From positions 1 to 30,756 of the forward strand of contig DATARH010000273.1 in the NCBI GenBank assembly GCA_036264235.1: 30,756 bases of DNA. Reading direction: 5' to 3'. The translations under genes and the position numbers were made by a program. Below, piece after piece: positions 15,830 to 24,216 of this stretch. Source of the DNA: DATARH01 sp036264235 (GTDB lineage Bacteria; Pseudomonadota; Alphaproteobacteria; ATCC43930; CGMCC-115725). Each line of letters starts with the position of its first letter. The first letter of the stretch is position 1. The notes under the pieces are model-generated. The model had not been told where the DNA came from. It made no database searches and saw only the letters and a list, made by a program, of their open reading frames with translations.

Positions 15830-16618
15830 ATGAGTGATGCTCGCGACCACATGCTCAGCAAGGTCCCGGAAGTCACCCTGGTTTTCTGGATCCTGAAGAT
15901 CGCCGCGACGACGCTCGGCGAGATCGGCGGCGACACGGTGACGATGACGCTTCTGCACGCCGATAAGAACGCGAACAATGGCGGGTATCTTATCGGGACC
16001 GCATTGTTCTTTTCCATTTTGGTGGCTCTCGTCATCTGGCAGATTGCAGCCAAGCGGTTCCAGCCCTTCCTGTATTGGGCGACGATCGTCGCGTCGACCA
16101 CCTTCGGTACGACGATGGCCGATTTTGCCGATCGCTCGCTCGGCATCGGCTACACCGGCGGTTCGTCCCTGCTGCTTACCTGTGTGCTGGTGACACTGGG
16201 CCTCTGGTACTGGTCACAGGGTTCGATCTCAGTCGAGACCGTTAACACGCCGAGGGTCGAAATCTTCTACTGGGCCGCAATCACCTTCTCGCAGACGCTC
16301 GGCACCGCGCTCGGCGATTGGATGGCGGACAGCACCGGGCTGGGCTACGAGGGCGGGGCGCTGGTATTCCTGGCCGCACTGGCGGTGCTCGCCGGACTGT
16401 ACTTCTGGAGCAGCGTGTCGCGGGTGCTGCTGTTCTGGGCCGCCTTCATCCTGACCCGGCCGCTCGGCGCGACGGTCGGCGATTTCCTCGACAAGCCGGT
16501 CAATCATGGCGGCCTTGCGCTAAGCCGGCCGTTGGCCTCGGCGGTGATCGGCGCGTTCATCCTGGCCGGCATTCTGCTCCTGCCGCAGCGCGCCGGCGCG
16601 CATCCGAGCCGGGCGTAG
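15830..16618 (+). CDS. DUF347/COG4705-type membrane protein with four internal repeats
   Basis: This 262-residue integral membrane protein has about eight hydrophobic segments. Four internal repeats are visible, each a helix followed by a T/P-x-G-x4-D-type motif: TTLGEIGGDTV, TTFGTTMADFADRSLGIGYTGG, QTLGTALGDWMADSTGLGYEGG and RPLGATVGDFLDKPVNHGG. This is the arrangement of the DUF347 repeat family. Acidic residues conserved in all four repeats inside hydrophobic regions suggest a cation-binding path, but this is inference; no function is established to my knowledge. The start ATG at 15830 follows AGGAGG at 15815-15820. A GC-rich hairpin follows the stop, and a PepSY gene lies divergently upstream. 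Confidence 0.85.
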   Translation: MSDARDHMLSKVPEVTLVFWILKIAATTLGEIGGDTVTMTLLHADKNANNGGYLIGTALFFSILVALVIWQIAAKRFQPFLYWATIVASTTFGTTMADFADRSLGIGYTGGSSLLLTCVLVTLGLWYWSQGSISVETVNTPRVEIFYWAAITFSQTLGTALGDWMADSTGLGYEGGALVFLAALAVLAGLYFWSSVSRVLLFWAAFILTRPLGATVGDFLDKPVNHGGLALSRPLASAVIGAFILAGILLLPQRAGAHPSRA

Positions 16619-16619
16619 T

Positions 16620-16640
16620 GCCGCCGAGGGAGTCGGCGGC
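16620..16640 (+). terminator. GC hairpin after the DUF347 gene
   Basis: GCCGCCGA (16620-16627) and TCGGCGGC (16633-16640) form a perfect 8-bp stem with a GGGAG loop, two bases after the stop codon. No T-tract follows, so it is at best a weak or Rho-assisted terminator, or an mRNA 3' stabiliser. Confidence 0.35.
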
Positions 16641-16706
16641 TGGAAACCGGCAGCACGCCTGTCTATCTTGCCTGTCTGACTTGAAGGTTGCTGCTGGAGA
16701 ACGCCA

Positions 16707-17249
16707 ATGCCAGGCCGAATCGACGAGACCCGCCCGTTTCTGCCGGTCAACATCGCGCTGTTGACGGTGTCCGACACGCGCACCGCCGCCGATGACCGCT
16801 CCGGCAACACGCTCGCCGAATTGGCCGCGGCGGCCGGTCACAGGATCGCGGCGCGGCAGATCGTGCGCGACGATTTCGAGGCGATCGTCACCCGGCTAAA
16901 GGCGTGGATCGCCGACCCGGAAATCGATGTCGTAATCTCGACCGGCGGCACCGGCGTCACCGGGCGCGATGTGACACCGGAGGCGTTTGCCAGCCTCTAT
17001 GAGAAGGAGATCGCCGGTTTTGGTGAGCTGTTCCGCTGGCAAAGCTACGAGAAGATCGGCACCTCGACGATCCAGAGTCGTGCCACCGCCGGGGTTGCCG
17101 GCGGCACCTACCTGTTTGCGCTGCCGGGGTCGCCGAGCGCCTGCCGTGATGCCTGGGACGGCATCCTCTTACACCAGCTCGACAACCGGTTCCGGCCGTG
17201 CAATTTCGTCGAGTTGATGCCGCGCCTGCAGGAGCACCTCAAGGGCTAG
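16707..17249 (+). CDS. moaB: Molybdenum cofactor biosynthesis protein B (MoaB/MogA family)
   Basis: MoaB/MogA proteins bind molybdopterin and, in the MogA type, adenylate it before molybdenum insertion. The 180 residues match the MoaB length. The N-terminus has NIALLTVSDTRTAADDRSGNTL. The central VISTGGTGVTGRDVTPEA (TGGTG-x-(T/G)-x-RD motif) is the molybdopterin-binding signature. The end carries FALPGSPSACRDAWD, where GSP-x-A is conserved. GGAGA at 16695-16699 precedes ATG 16707. It is convergent with the downstream cation transporter, separated by only six bases. No other molybdenum cofactor genes are in the window. Confidence 0.95.
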   Translation: MPGRIDETRPFLPVNIALLTVSDTRTAADDRSGNTLAELAAAAGHRIAARQIVRDDFEAIVTRLKAWIADPEIDVVISTGGTGVTGRDVTPEAFASLYEKEIAGFGELFRWQSYEKIGTSTIQSRATAGVAGGTYLFALPGSPSACRDAWDGILLHQLDNRFRPCNFVELMPRLQEHLKG

Positions 17250-17255
17250 GGGCAC

Positions 17256-17810
17256 TCACTCGAGCAGCGTCACAACCCCGAGCCCGGCCGACAGCACGAT
17301 CGCGCCCCAACGCAGCACCGCGATCGGCACCCGCTGCAACAGCTGCTGACCGAGCAGCACCACCGGCAGATTGGCCGCCATCATGCCGAGCGTCGTGCCG
17401 GCAACGACCGGCAGCCAGCTCGCGTAGCGCGCCGCCAATACCGCGGTCGCGATCTGGGTGCGGTCACCCATCTCGGTCAGGAAAAACGCGACAGCGGTGG
17501 TGCCGAAGACCCCGAGCGGCGGCGTCTTGCGCTCCTTGCCGTCATCCTTGTCGGGGAAGAAGGCCCACACCGCGATCGCAAAAAACGATGCGGCAATCAC
17601 CCATTTGAGCCAGGGCCCCTGCAGCTCGACACCGAGGAACAGACCGACCGCGGCGGTGATCAGGTGGTTGCCGAGGGTCGCCGCAAAGATGCCGGCGATG
17701 ATCGGCAACGGCCGTTGGAAGCGGCTCGCCAGCAGCAGCGCCAGAAGCTGTGTCTTGTCGCCCATCTCGGCAAGGGCGACGAGGCCGAGCGAGACCGCGA
17801 ACGCTTCCAT
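17256..17810 (-). CDS. GDT1/TMEM165 (UPF0016) family Mn2+/Ca2+ transporter
   Basis: This 184-residue membrane protein has two copies of the family signature E-x-G-D-(K/R)-T, at 15-20 (EMGDKT) and 113-118 (EMGDRT), each in a hydrophobic three-helix bundle with inverted symmetry. Bacterial members such as MneA export manganese; the eukaryotic homologue TMEM165 supplies Mn2+ to Golgi glycosyltransferases. It lies 37 bases downstream of the glycosyltransferase/ABC operon on the same strand and could be its last gene. A connection through Mn2+ supply for glycosyltransferases is an attractive but untested inference. Confidence 0.9.
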   Translation of the reverse strand: MEAFAVSLGLVALAEMGDKTQLLALLLASRFQRPLPIIAGIFAATLGNHLITAAVGLFLGVELQGPWLKWVIAASFFAIAVWAFFPDKDDGKERKTPPLGVFGTTAVAFFLTEMGDRTQIATAVLAARYASWLPVVAGTTLGMMAANLPVVLLGQQLLQRVPIAVLRWGAIVLSAGLGVVTLLE

Positions 17811-17847
17811 CGCGCAACCCGCGGTGTGCTGCGTCTCTCGCTGCCGC

Positions 17848-19803
17848 CTAGCGCGGCGAGATCAGCTCGGCCGATGGCCGCGCCGGCTCGCCATTGTCGA
17901 ACCAGAAGCCATCCGGTTTGTACATGCCGAAATGCGCTCCCGGGTCCCAATTGAAGATCCCGTCTTCCGGCACGTTGCGCAGCCGGTCGCTGACGACGAT
18001 CGGCTGCAGCACGCCGGCAACGGTGCCGATCGAATAAACGTCGTCGGCCCAGATGGTCAGCATCTCGTGCCAAATCCGGGCATGCTCGTCCGGCGTCGTC
18101 GCACCGAGCCATTCGCCGTAGAGCTGCTTCAGCTTGACGGCGCCCGGCAGATCGGGAGCCTCGCCGGCCGTACCTTTGGTTTCCATGTACTGGCCCCATT
18201 TCGGCCATTCGAGCTGCTGCTGCGAGGTGGGAGCAAATTCCGCCGGTGACATTTCGGCGGTGGCGAGGCCGTTCTCGATGCCCTTTTCGAGTGACATCAG
18301 CGCTTCGCCGCTAAACACGCGCCGGCGGAACAGTGTCAGCTGCGACGGCTTCGAAAACATTCGAATGCCGACCCGTCGCCACGAATCGCGGACCAGTTCC
18401 AGCACATCGGATTTTTCGCTCGATTCCCCGGAATCCTCGACAACGAGATCGAGCTGGCGTCCGTCCGGCAACAGCCGCATGCCCTCGGAATCGCGCTCCT
18501 GCAGGCCGGCAAGGTCCAGCAGGCGATCGGCTTCCTTGGTGTCGAAACGACCCCAATCATCGCGGTACTCGGTGCGATAGAGCGGGCTCTGCGGCAACAC
18601 CGTGTTTTGCCCCTCGATCGCCAGCCCGAAATAGATCACCTGGTTGATCTCGTGACGGTTGGTCGCGAGCGATAGCGCGCGGCGGAAGCGGACGTCGCGC
18701 ATCAGTCCGCGCCACACCGGGTCTTCGGCGTTGAGGTTGGGGTACAGCGCGAGCTGGCTGCCGGGCCCGGTGCGCCACAACCGCACATGATAATGGCTGC
18801 GCTCTTCGCTGGCCTTGAGGAAGGTGTAATCGTCGAACCGGAGATAACGCGCCTGCAGGTCGCTTTCCCCGGCTCCGGTCTTGGCCGGGATGATCTTGCT
18901 GTCGGCGATCGTCAACAGCACGCGATCGATGTAAGGCAGCTGGTGACCGGCGCCGTCCACCCGGTAATAGTACGGGTTGCGCTCGAATACGATGCGCTCG
19001 GCGGGCGGCTTGGTCTTCAATACCCACGGTTCGAGCGACGGCAGGTCGGGATTGTCGTTGTGGTACATCGAATCGAGCTTGGTGTGCAGCGCTGCCCAGT
19101 TGCGCGAACCCGCCGCCTTCACCCGGTCCGCCAATGCTTTCTTATCGGCGTATTTCTCATGGAATTGCTTCAGGTAATGCGCCGGGCAATAGATGAAGAG
19201 CGGATCGGGGCCGGCGAGCGCCGGCAGGAAAAGCGGGTTCGGCCGCGACCAGCTGTATCGCACCGTGGTGTCGTTCAGCACCTCGAATTTCGGCGCCTCG
19301 TCGTTGGGCAACAGCGCCGGCGGCAACCCGCTCGGTGACAGTTGCTGGTTCTGCTCGACGTCCTCGAACCAGTAGCGGAAGTCCTCTGCGGTGAAGGGTT
19401 GCCCATCCGACCATTTGTGGCCGGCGCGCAGGTGAAGCGTGAAGACGCGGTCCTCCTTGATATCGACCGCGGACAGCATGTCAGGCACGATCGCCAGTCC
19501 GGGCGTGTAGGCGACCAGTCTGGCATAACCATAGACGACCATCATCCGGGTGTCTTTCGCGCTCGACATCAGCACGTGCAGGTCACCCCCGTTGCGCCCG
19601 ATGCTTTCGAGCTCGGCAAGTGCAGGCTCGCGCGGAACACGATCGAGCAGCGGCGGCAATTCGCCGGCAGAGACTTTCTTGCTGAAGAACGGCGTCTCCT
19701 GCGGCGCCGCACCGGCGGGAGCCGCGATCAGAACGCTCCCCAGGATGGCCGCGATCCGTAATCCCGAGCGAAAAAACGCAAGCGACACCAAACGGCTCCT
19801 CAT
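17848..19803 (-). CDS. Periplasmic solute-binding protein of a peptide-type ABC transporter (family 5, YejA-like)
   Basis: This 651-residue protein begins with a signal peptide (MRSRLVSLAFFRSGLRIAAI, then a hydrophobic stretch to an AXA cleavage site near residue 32) and so is periplasmic. The rest is a family-5 binding protein for oligopeptides or related solutes: residues about 140-160 carry FTLHLRAGHKWSDGQPFTAEDF, the family signature, followed by the conserved YWFEDVE, and later RRALSLATNRHEINQVIYFG. The start ATG 19803 overlaps the ATPase stop by 4 nt. A longer in-frame opening reaching 20097 is inside the ATPase gene and is rejected because it would bury the signal peptide. The solute is unknown; permease genes are missing from the window. 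Confidence 0.92.
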   Translation of the reverse strand: MRSRLVSLAFFRSGLRIAAILGSVLIAAPAGAAPQETPFFSKKVSAGELPPLLDRVPREPALAELESIGRNGGDLHVLMSSAKDTRMMVVYGYARLVAYTPGLAIVPDMLSAVDIKEDRVFTLHLRAGHKWSDGQPFTAEDFRYWFEDVEQNQQLSPSGLPPALLPNDEAPKFEVLNDTTVRYSWSRPNPLFLPALAGPDPLFIYCPAHYLKQFHEKYADKKALADRVKAAGSRNWAALHTKLDSMYHNDNPDLPSLEPWVLKTKPPAERIVFERNPYYYRVDGAGHQLPYIDRVLLTIADSKIIPAKTGAGESDLQARYLRFDDYTFLKASEERSHYHVRLWRTGPGSQLALYPNLNAEDPVWRGLMRDVRFRRALSLATNRHEINQVIYFGLAIEGQNTVLPQSPLYRTEYRDDWGRFDTKEADRLLDLAGLQERDSEGMRLLPDGRQLDLVVEDSGESSEKSDVLELVRDSWRRVGIRMFSKPSQLTLFRRRVFSGEALMSLEKGIENGLATAEMSPAEFAPTSQQQLEWPKWGQYMETKGTAGEAPDLPGAVKLKQLYGEWLGATTPDEHARIWHEMLTIWADDVYSIGTVAGVLQPIVVSDRLRNVPEDGIFNWDPGAHFGMYKPDGFWFDNGEPARPSAELISPR

Positions 19804-21710
19804 CAGGCAGGGCGGGCGAGCGGCAATTCGCGCACGGCGGATGAAGGAGGGGCCGTCGCTTCGACGAAATGGCCCGGCGCGATCTCGATCAGTTTCAGCG
19901 GCGCGCCGGGCACACGGCGGAACGGTTCCGGCCAAGCCGCGGGGTTCGAGGCGCGATCCTCGAGAAGCTGCTGGAAATCGAGCCGGTGCGCGAGGTCCGG
20001 CGCCGGCACCGCGGCGACCAGCGCCTGGGTATAAGGGTGCACCGGGTTGCGGGACAGCATGCCGCGCCCGGCGACCTCGACGATGCGGCCGGCGCACATC
20101 ACGGCGATACGGTCGGCGATGTAATCGACGACCGCCAGGTTGTGCGAGATGAACAGATAGGTCAGCCCGAGCTTCTCTTTCAGATCGAGCAGCAGGTTCA
20201 AAATCTGTGCCTGGATCGAAACATCGAGCGCCGATACCGGCTCATCGCAGATCACGAGGTCGGGCCGCAGCGCCAGGGCGCGCGCGATGCCGATGCGCTG
20301 ACGCTGGCCGCCGGAGAAGCTGTGTGGATAGCGCCGCAAAAAGCGCGGGTCGAGCCCGACCAGAGTGACCAGCTCCTCGACCATGTCGCGGCGCGATTCC
20401 TCGTCGCCGATGCCGTGGATCACCAGCGGCTCGGCGATGATGTCAAACACCGTCATCCGCGGGTTCAGCGAGCCGAACGGATCCTGAAAAATGAACTGCA
20501 CGTTGCGGCGGAAGCGCTTCAGATCGTCGCCGTCGAGCGCCAGCACATCGGTCGGCGTGCCACGGTCGTTGAAAGTGACACTCCCGGTATCGGGCGCGAC
20601 TGCGCGCAGCAGCACCTTGCTCAACGTTGTCTTGCCGCACCCGCTTTCGCCGACAAGACCGAGGCACTCGCCGGCCTGGATGCTCAAGCTGACGTCATCG
20701 ACCGCCACCACTCGCGCGCCGACCGCGCCGCCGCCGAACAACCCGGAGCCGCGCAGGCCATAGGTCTTGCGGATGCCGCAGCATTGAAGCAGCGGTGCTG
20801 CCGTGTACGTCTGTCGCCGCGGCTTCTGCGCCATCAGGTTCGGCGCATCGCCGGTCGGGATGTCGCGGATCGGCACCAGCCGTTCGCCCGGCTTCATCTC
20901 GAAGCGCGGCACCGCCCGCAGCAATGCTTTTAGATAGGGATGTTGCGCCCGCTCGAAGATGTCGTCGAGGGTGCCGCTTTCCATGACCTCGCCGTTGTAC
21001 ATGACGACGATCTGCTCGGCGACGTTGGCGACGACCCCGAGATCGTGAGTGATCAGCAACACCGCCATGCCGAGCTCGCGCTGCAATTCGACGATCAGCT
21101 TCAGTATCTGCGCCTGGATCGTGACGTCGAGCGCTGTCGTCGGTTCGTCGGCGATCAGCAGCGCCGGCCGGCAGACCAGCGCCATCGCGATCATCGCACG
21201 CTGGCGAAGCCCGCCCGACAATTCGAACGGATAACTGCGCCAGGCTCGTTCAGGATCGGGAAACCCGACCAGGCGCAGCATCTCCTGCGTCAGCTCCTTG
21301 GCGTCGGCGGCGCTGGCAGGGCGGTGGAGGCGCACCGCTTCGTCGACCTGATTGCCGATCGTGTGCAGCGGCGACAGCGAGCTCATCGGCTCCTGGAAAA
21401 TGATCGAGATGCGGCCGCCGCGGATGTCGCGGATTGCCGTGCCATCGGCGGGCAGCTGGACCAGATCGACGACTTCGCCGCCCGCACGCGGATCGGCGAA
21501 GCGGATCGACCCGGCGGTGATCTCGCCGTTCTCCGGCAGGATGCGCAGGATGCTCTGGCTGATGACCGATTTGCCCGAACCCGACTCGCCGACGAGGGCA
21601 ACGGTGGCCCCGGGCGCGATCCGGAACGATACGCCCTTGACCGCCTCGATATATCCGCCAGGCGCCGCGAAGCGCACCCGCAGATGCTCTATCTGCAACA
21701 GGTCGCGCAC
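19803..21710 (-). CDS. Double-ATPase subunit of a peptide-type ABC transporter (YejF/DppDF-like)
   Basis: This 635-residue protein has two complete nucleotide-binding domains. NBD1: Walker A GESGSGKS at 41-48, LSGG at 164-167, Walker B ALLIADEP at 183-190. NBD2: Walker A GESGCGKT at 354-361, FSGGQRQ at 465-471, Walker B LVICDEP at 485-491. Each half has the C-terminal oligopeptide-transporter extension (HPYLKALLRAVPRF and HPYTQALVAAVPAP). It would energise import of peptides or similar solutes with two permeases, but none is adjacent. The GTG start at 21710 touches the TAG of the preceding gene, with GGAGG 11 bases upstream inside that gene. Gene order here is ATPase then binding protein, the reverse of the common binding protein-permeases-ATPase order. 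Confidence 0.95.
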   Translation of the reverse strand: MRDLLQIEHLRVRFAAPGGYIEAVKGVSFRIAPGATVALVGESGSGKSVISQSILRILPENGEITAGSIRFADPRAGGEVVDLVQLPADGTAIRDIRGGRISIIFQEPMSSLSPLHTIGNQVDEAVRLHRPASAADAKELTQEMLRLVGFPDPERAWRSYPFELSGGLRQRAMIAMALVCRPALLIADEPTTALDVTIQAQILKLIVELQRELGMAVLLITHDLGVVANVAEQIVVMYNGEVMESGTLDDIFERAQHPYLKALLRAVPRFEMKPGERLVPIRDIPTGDAPNLMAQKPRRQTYTAAPLLQCCGIRKTYGLRGSGLFGGGAVGARVVAVDDVSLSIQAGECLGLVGESGCGKTTLSKVLLRAVAPDTGSVTFNDRGTPTDVLALDGDDLKRFRRNVQFIFQDPFGSLNPRMTVFDIIAEPLVIHGIGDEESRRDMVEELVTLVGLDPRFLRRYPHSFSGGQRQRIGIARALALRPDLVICDEPVSALDVSIQAQILNLLLDLKEKLGLTYLFISHNLAVVDYIADRIAVMCAGRIVEVAGRGMLSRNPVHPYTQALVAAVPAPDLAHRLDFQQLLEDRASNPAAWPEPFRRVPGAPLKLIEIAPGHFVEATAPPSSAVRELPLARPA

Positions 21711-22259
21711 CTAGAAGCCGCCCTCCAGGCCGGGACGAATGCCGAGCGCCTCGAGATTGGTCGCGGTCGCCTCGCTGAGCGCGACGCCGCGTGCCATCGC
21801 GGCCAGCGCGGCGCGGCGGACCAGCTCCTCGAAGCCCTCGATCCGGCTGTCCATCCGCAGGCGGGTGTGCCCGGCGCCGAGTTCGAGCTGCATCCAGCCG
21901 CTCTTGCGGTCGCGACGGGTCGAGTAATAGGCCAGCCGCAGCCGGTCGAGTTCGGACCACAGGATCGTCTGCGGCCGAGGCCCGACGGCGCGCACGCCTT
22001 GCGCCGTCATCTCGATCCGAGTGGCGTGGCGCAGCAGCGTACGCAGGCCAAAAATTCCGAACAGGGCTGCGAAGCCGCCCAGCACCACCGCCGCGATGGT
22101 GCCGACCGAACCGACCGCCAGCAATATTCCGCTCGGCACCAGCCCGGCGGCGGAGCGGAGGTAATCGCCCGCCATCGCCGAGGACGAATAGGCGTGGAAG
22201 CTGCCGCTGGGCGCGTCGCTGGTCTCATCGATCGAATTGTCGTCGAGACGGCTCATCAT
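21711..22259 (-). CDS. Small membrane protein of unknown function in the glycosyltransferase operon
   Basis: I do not recognise the family. The 182-residue product (from the first of two adjacent ATGs at 22259 and 22256) has a polar N-terminal tail, one long hydrophobic region at about 45-75 (AAGLVPSGILLAVGSVGTIA and following) that could be one or two membrane spans, and a C-terminal soluble half with a PH-like mix of strands (RIEMTAQGVRAVGPRPQTILWSELDRLRLAYY). This resembles bacterial PH-domain-like proteins, but I cannot confirm it. Its start overlaps the deacetylase stop as ATGATGA, and its stop abuts the GTG of the ATPase, so it is firmly inside the operon. Confidence 0.7.
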   Translation of the reverse strand: MMSRLDDNSIDETSDAPSGSFHAYSSSAMAGDYLRSAAGLVPSGILLAVGSVGTIAAVVLGGFAALFGIFGLRTLLRHATRIEMTAQGVRAVGPRPQTILWSELDRLRLAYYSTRRDRKSGWMQLELGAGHTRLRMDSRIEGFEELVRRAALAAMARGVALSEATATNLEALGIRPGLEGGF

Positions 22260-23035
22260 TCGGTTAACAACGCCGCGGGTCCGACCCACCGCGCCGCTCG
22301 ATGCGAGCGCGTGAGATTGAGCAATTCGGCAGTGAAGGCGGCGGTTGGCGCGTCCATGACCAGGTGGTGCGTCAGAATGCCGATCGCGGAATTCGGCTCC
22401 CCAACGAGCCGCCGCGCGTGCAACTCGCTGATCAAACGACCAATCGCCGCGTCCTCGCCGATAAAGCCACGCTCACCTTGCCAATCGACGAGATCGAGAT
22501 GCACATCGACGGCGGCGGTTCCGCCGGGCGGCGGCTCGCGCTCTCCGGCCAGCCCCGACAGTCCGACCAGGCCGGTCTCGCGTAGCAGCGCGTAAAATTC
22601 CGGCGCGAAACGGTTCCATGGCGGCGCCAGTACCGGCAGGAACTGCTCGCCGAACAACTCCGCGAGGCGACCGCGGCCGGCCGCGAGTTCGTCCGCGACC
22701 TGCCGTGCCGGTCGGCTTGCCGGGAATTCGCTCTTCTTGCTGGCGCCGCCGTGATTGGTGTGTCGCCAGCCATGCTGCAGTACCGCGACCTGCGGCTCGC
22801 CGCGCAGCATGTTGGCGAGGTCGGGTCGTGCCCCCGCCGGGATTACCGCCAGCCCGAGCGGAGTGCCGTCGGCGAGTTCAAGAAGGCTTGCGAGCTGCAG
22901 CGTCGGCTCCACCGCATCGTCGTCGCGCCACCACAGACGCGCAACTTTGCCCTGCGCCGCCCAGGCATCGAGTTCGTCGGCGAGACCGGTCCAGGCCGCA
23001 GCCGTCACCGAAACGAAACGAGCGGCGAAATTCAT
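22256..23035 (-). CDS. Polysaccharide-deacetylase-like protein (CE4/NodB fold)
   Basis: This 259-residue protein has the motif order of NodB/CE4 deacetylases: WRDDDAV at 36-42 (the DD metal/base motif), QHGWRHTNH at 87-95 giving H88-x3-H92 (metal ligands), and APPWNRFAP in place of the family's R-x-P-Y/F motif. Such enzymes remove N- or O-acetyl groups from glycans using a divalent metal. There is no signal peptide, so it likely acts in the cytoplasm on a lipid-linked or soluble glycan intermediate. It is joined by 4-nt ATGA overlaps to the glycosyltransferase gene before it and the membrane protein gene after it. Confidence 0.82.
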   Translation of the reverse strand: MNFAARFVSVTAAAWTGLADELDAWAAQGKVARLWWRDDDAVEPTLQLASLLELADGTPLGLAVIPAGARPDLANMLRGEPQVAVLQHGWRHTNHGGASKKSEFPASRPARQVADELAAGRGRLAELFGEQFLPVLAPPWNRFAPEFYALLRETGLVGLSGLAGEREPPPGGTAAVDVHLDLVDWQGERGFIGEDAAIGRLISELHARRLVGEPNSAIGILTHHLVMDAPTAAFTAELLNLTRSHRAARWVGPAALLTE

Positions 23036-24216
23036 CGCGGGATAATACCGCTGCCGCGTACCGCGGCGGAACCCCCGGGCGCGCCGGTCGCGACCAATTC
23101 GGCGATCAGTGTCGCCGAGGTCTCGGCCCCGTCAATGTCGAGATCGATTGCCGTCGGATGCCGGCCCGCCGCGGCCTCGATCGCGGCGGCGAGATTGGCC
23201 GCCGACAGCTCGCTTTCGCGCAACATCTCGGCCGCGCCGAGCGCCGCGATCCGTCCTGCGCGGATCAGCTGCTCTCGCTCCCGTCCCGCCGCGAACGGGA
23301 CCAACACGGCCCGCTTTTGCATTGTCAGAATGTCGAGCGCGGTGTTGTAGCCGGCCTGGCTGACCGATATGTGACAGCGCCGCAGCAAGGCCGGGAAGTC
23401 GGCACGAAACCGTTCGACAACAAGCCCGGGTGGCGCGTCGTCGGTCAGCGCGGCGAAGTCTGCATCGGGCAGCCCACCACCGGCGAGCAGCCGCCACGGC
23501 CGCTCGGCGAGGCAGCCGAGCTTTCGCGCCGCGAGCGCCGTCTGCAGCAGCACACGCCCGGCCGGCCCGCCGCCGGCCGACACCAGAATCTCGCCACCGC
23601 TGGTCTCGCCGTGCTCAACCGCAGCCCTCTCCGTCACATAGCCGGTGTAGCGGAGCCGATCGGAAATCTCCGTGGCCGCCGGGAAACCGGCGTCGAACGG
23701 GACGAGCGAGGGGTCGCCATGCACCAGCACGAGATCGAAATCGCTGCGCACTCGGCGGACGATTTCGTCGTCTCGTACCGGGTCGTCGCGCGGATTGACG
23801 ATGTCGCGGATCGAGCAGACGAGTCGCGCCCCGGCCTGCCGCGCGGCGACGATCAGCGGGTCTAGTTCGAAGCGGAAGGCGCGTCGGGCGAACGGAAAGC
23901 CTTCGACGACGACGACATCGGGCCGGCTTCCGGTAAACGCGTCGAGCAGCATCCGCAGCCGCGCCGCGCGGATCGTCGCGTCAATCGGCCGTCCATTGTT
24001 ATCGACAAGCTCGAACCGTGAATCGAGAGCACGGATCGGAGGCAGCTGAACGAGCCGCAGGCGGCGTGGCTCTTCAAGCGCCGGCACCGGCGGCCCGCCG
24101 CTGACCAGGGTGACCGCAATGCCGCGACGCGCCAGCGCTTCGCCGATGCGCCGGGTCCGCTGCAGATGACCGATCCCGAGCAGGTATTGAACATGGATCA
24201 GCACCGAGCCGGTCAT
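23032..24216 (-). CDS. MurG/GT28-like glycosyltransferase, copy 2
   Basis: This 394-residue GT-B-fold protein has the glycine-rich N-terminal loop of MurG-type enzymes (VQYLLGIGHLQRTRRIGEAL at 9-28), an ILVSAGGGPAGRVLL segment at the start of the second domain, and the C-terminal donor-binding region SQAGYNTALDILTMQKRAVL. Its overall layout is the same as the first gene of the operon (26610-27836), including Gly-x-Gly-His-Leu and GYNT, so the two look like paralogues. It would transfer a nucleotide-sugar residue to an unknown acceptor. ATG 24216 overlaps the preceding stop as ATGA. The GIIPR tail overlaps the deacetylase start. Confidence 0.85.
   Translation of the reverse strand: MTGSVLIHVQYLLGIGHLQRTRRIGEALARRGIAVTLVSGGPPVPALEEPRRLRLVQLPPIRALDSRFELVDNNGRPIDATIRAARLRMLLDAFTGSRPDVVVVEGFPFARRAFRFELDPLIVAARQAGARLVCSIRDIVNPRDDPVRDDEIVRRVRSDFDLVLVHGDPSLVPFDAGFPAATEISDRLRYTGYVTERAAVEHGETSGGEILVSAGGGPAGRVLLQTALAARKLGCLAERPWRLLAGGGLPDADFAALTDDAPPGLVVERFRADFPALLRRCHISVSQAGYNTALDILTMQKRAVLVPFAAGREREQLIRAGRIAALGAAEMLRESELSAANLAAAIEAAAGRHPTAIDLDIDGAETSATLIAELVATGAPGGSAAVRGSGIIPR

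Noticed and set aside
19804..20097. N-terminal extension of the binding-protein frame
   Set aside because: It lies inside the ATPase gene and would place about 98 Arg/Pro-rich residues ahead of a clear signal peptide.
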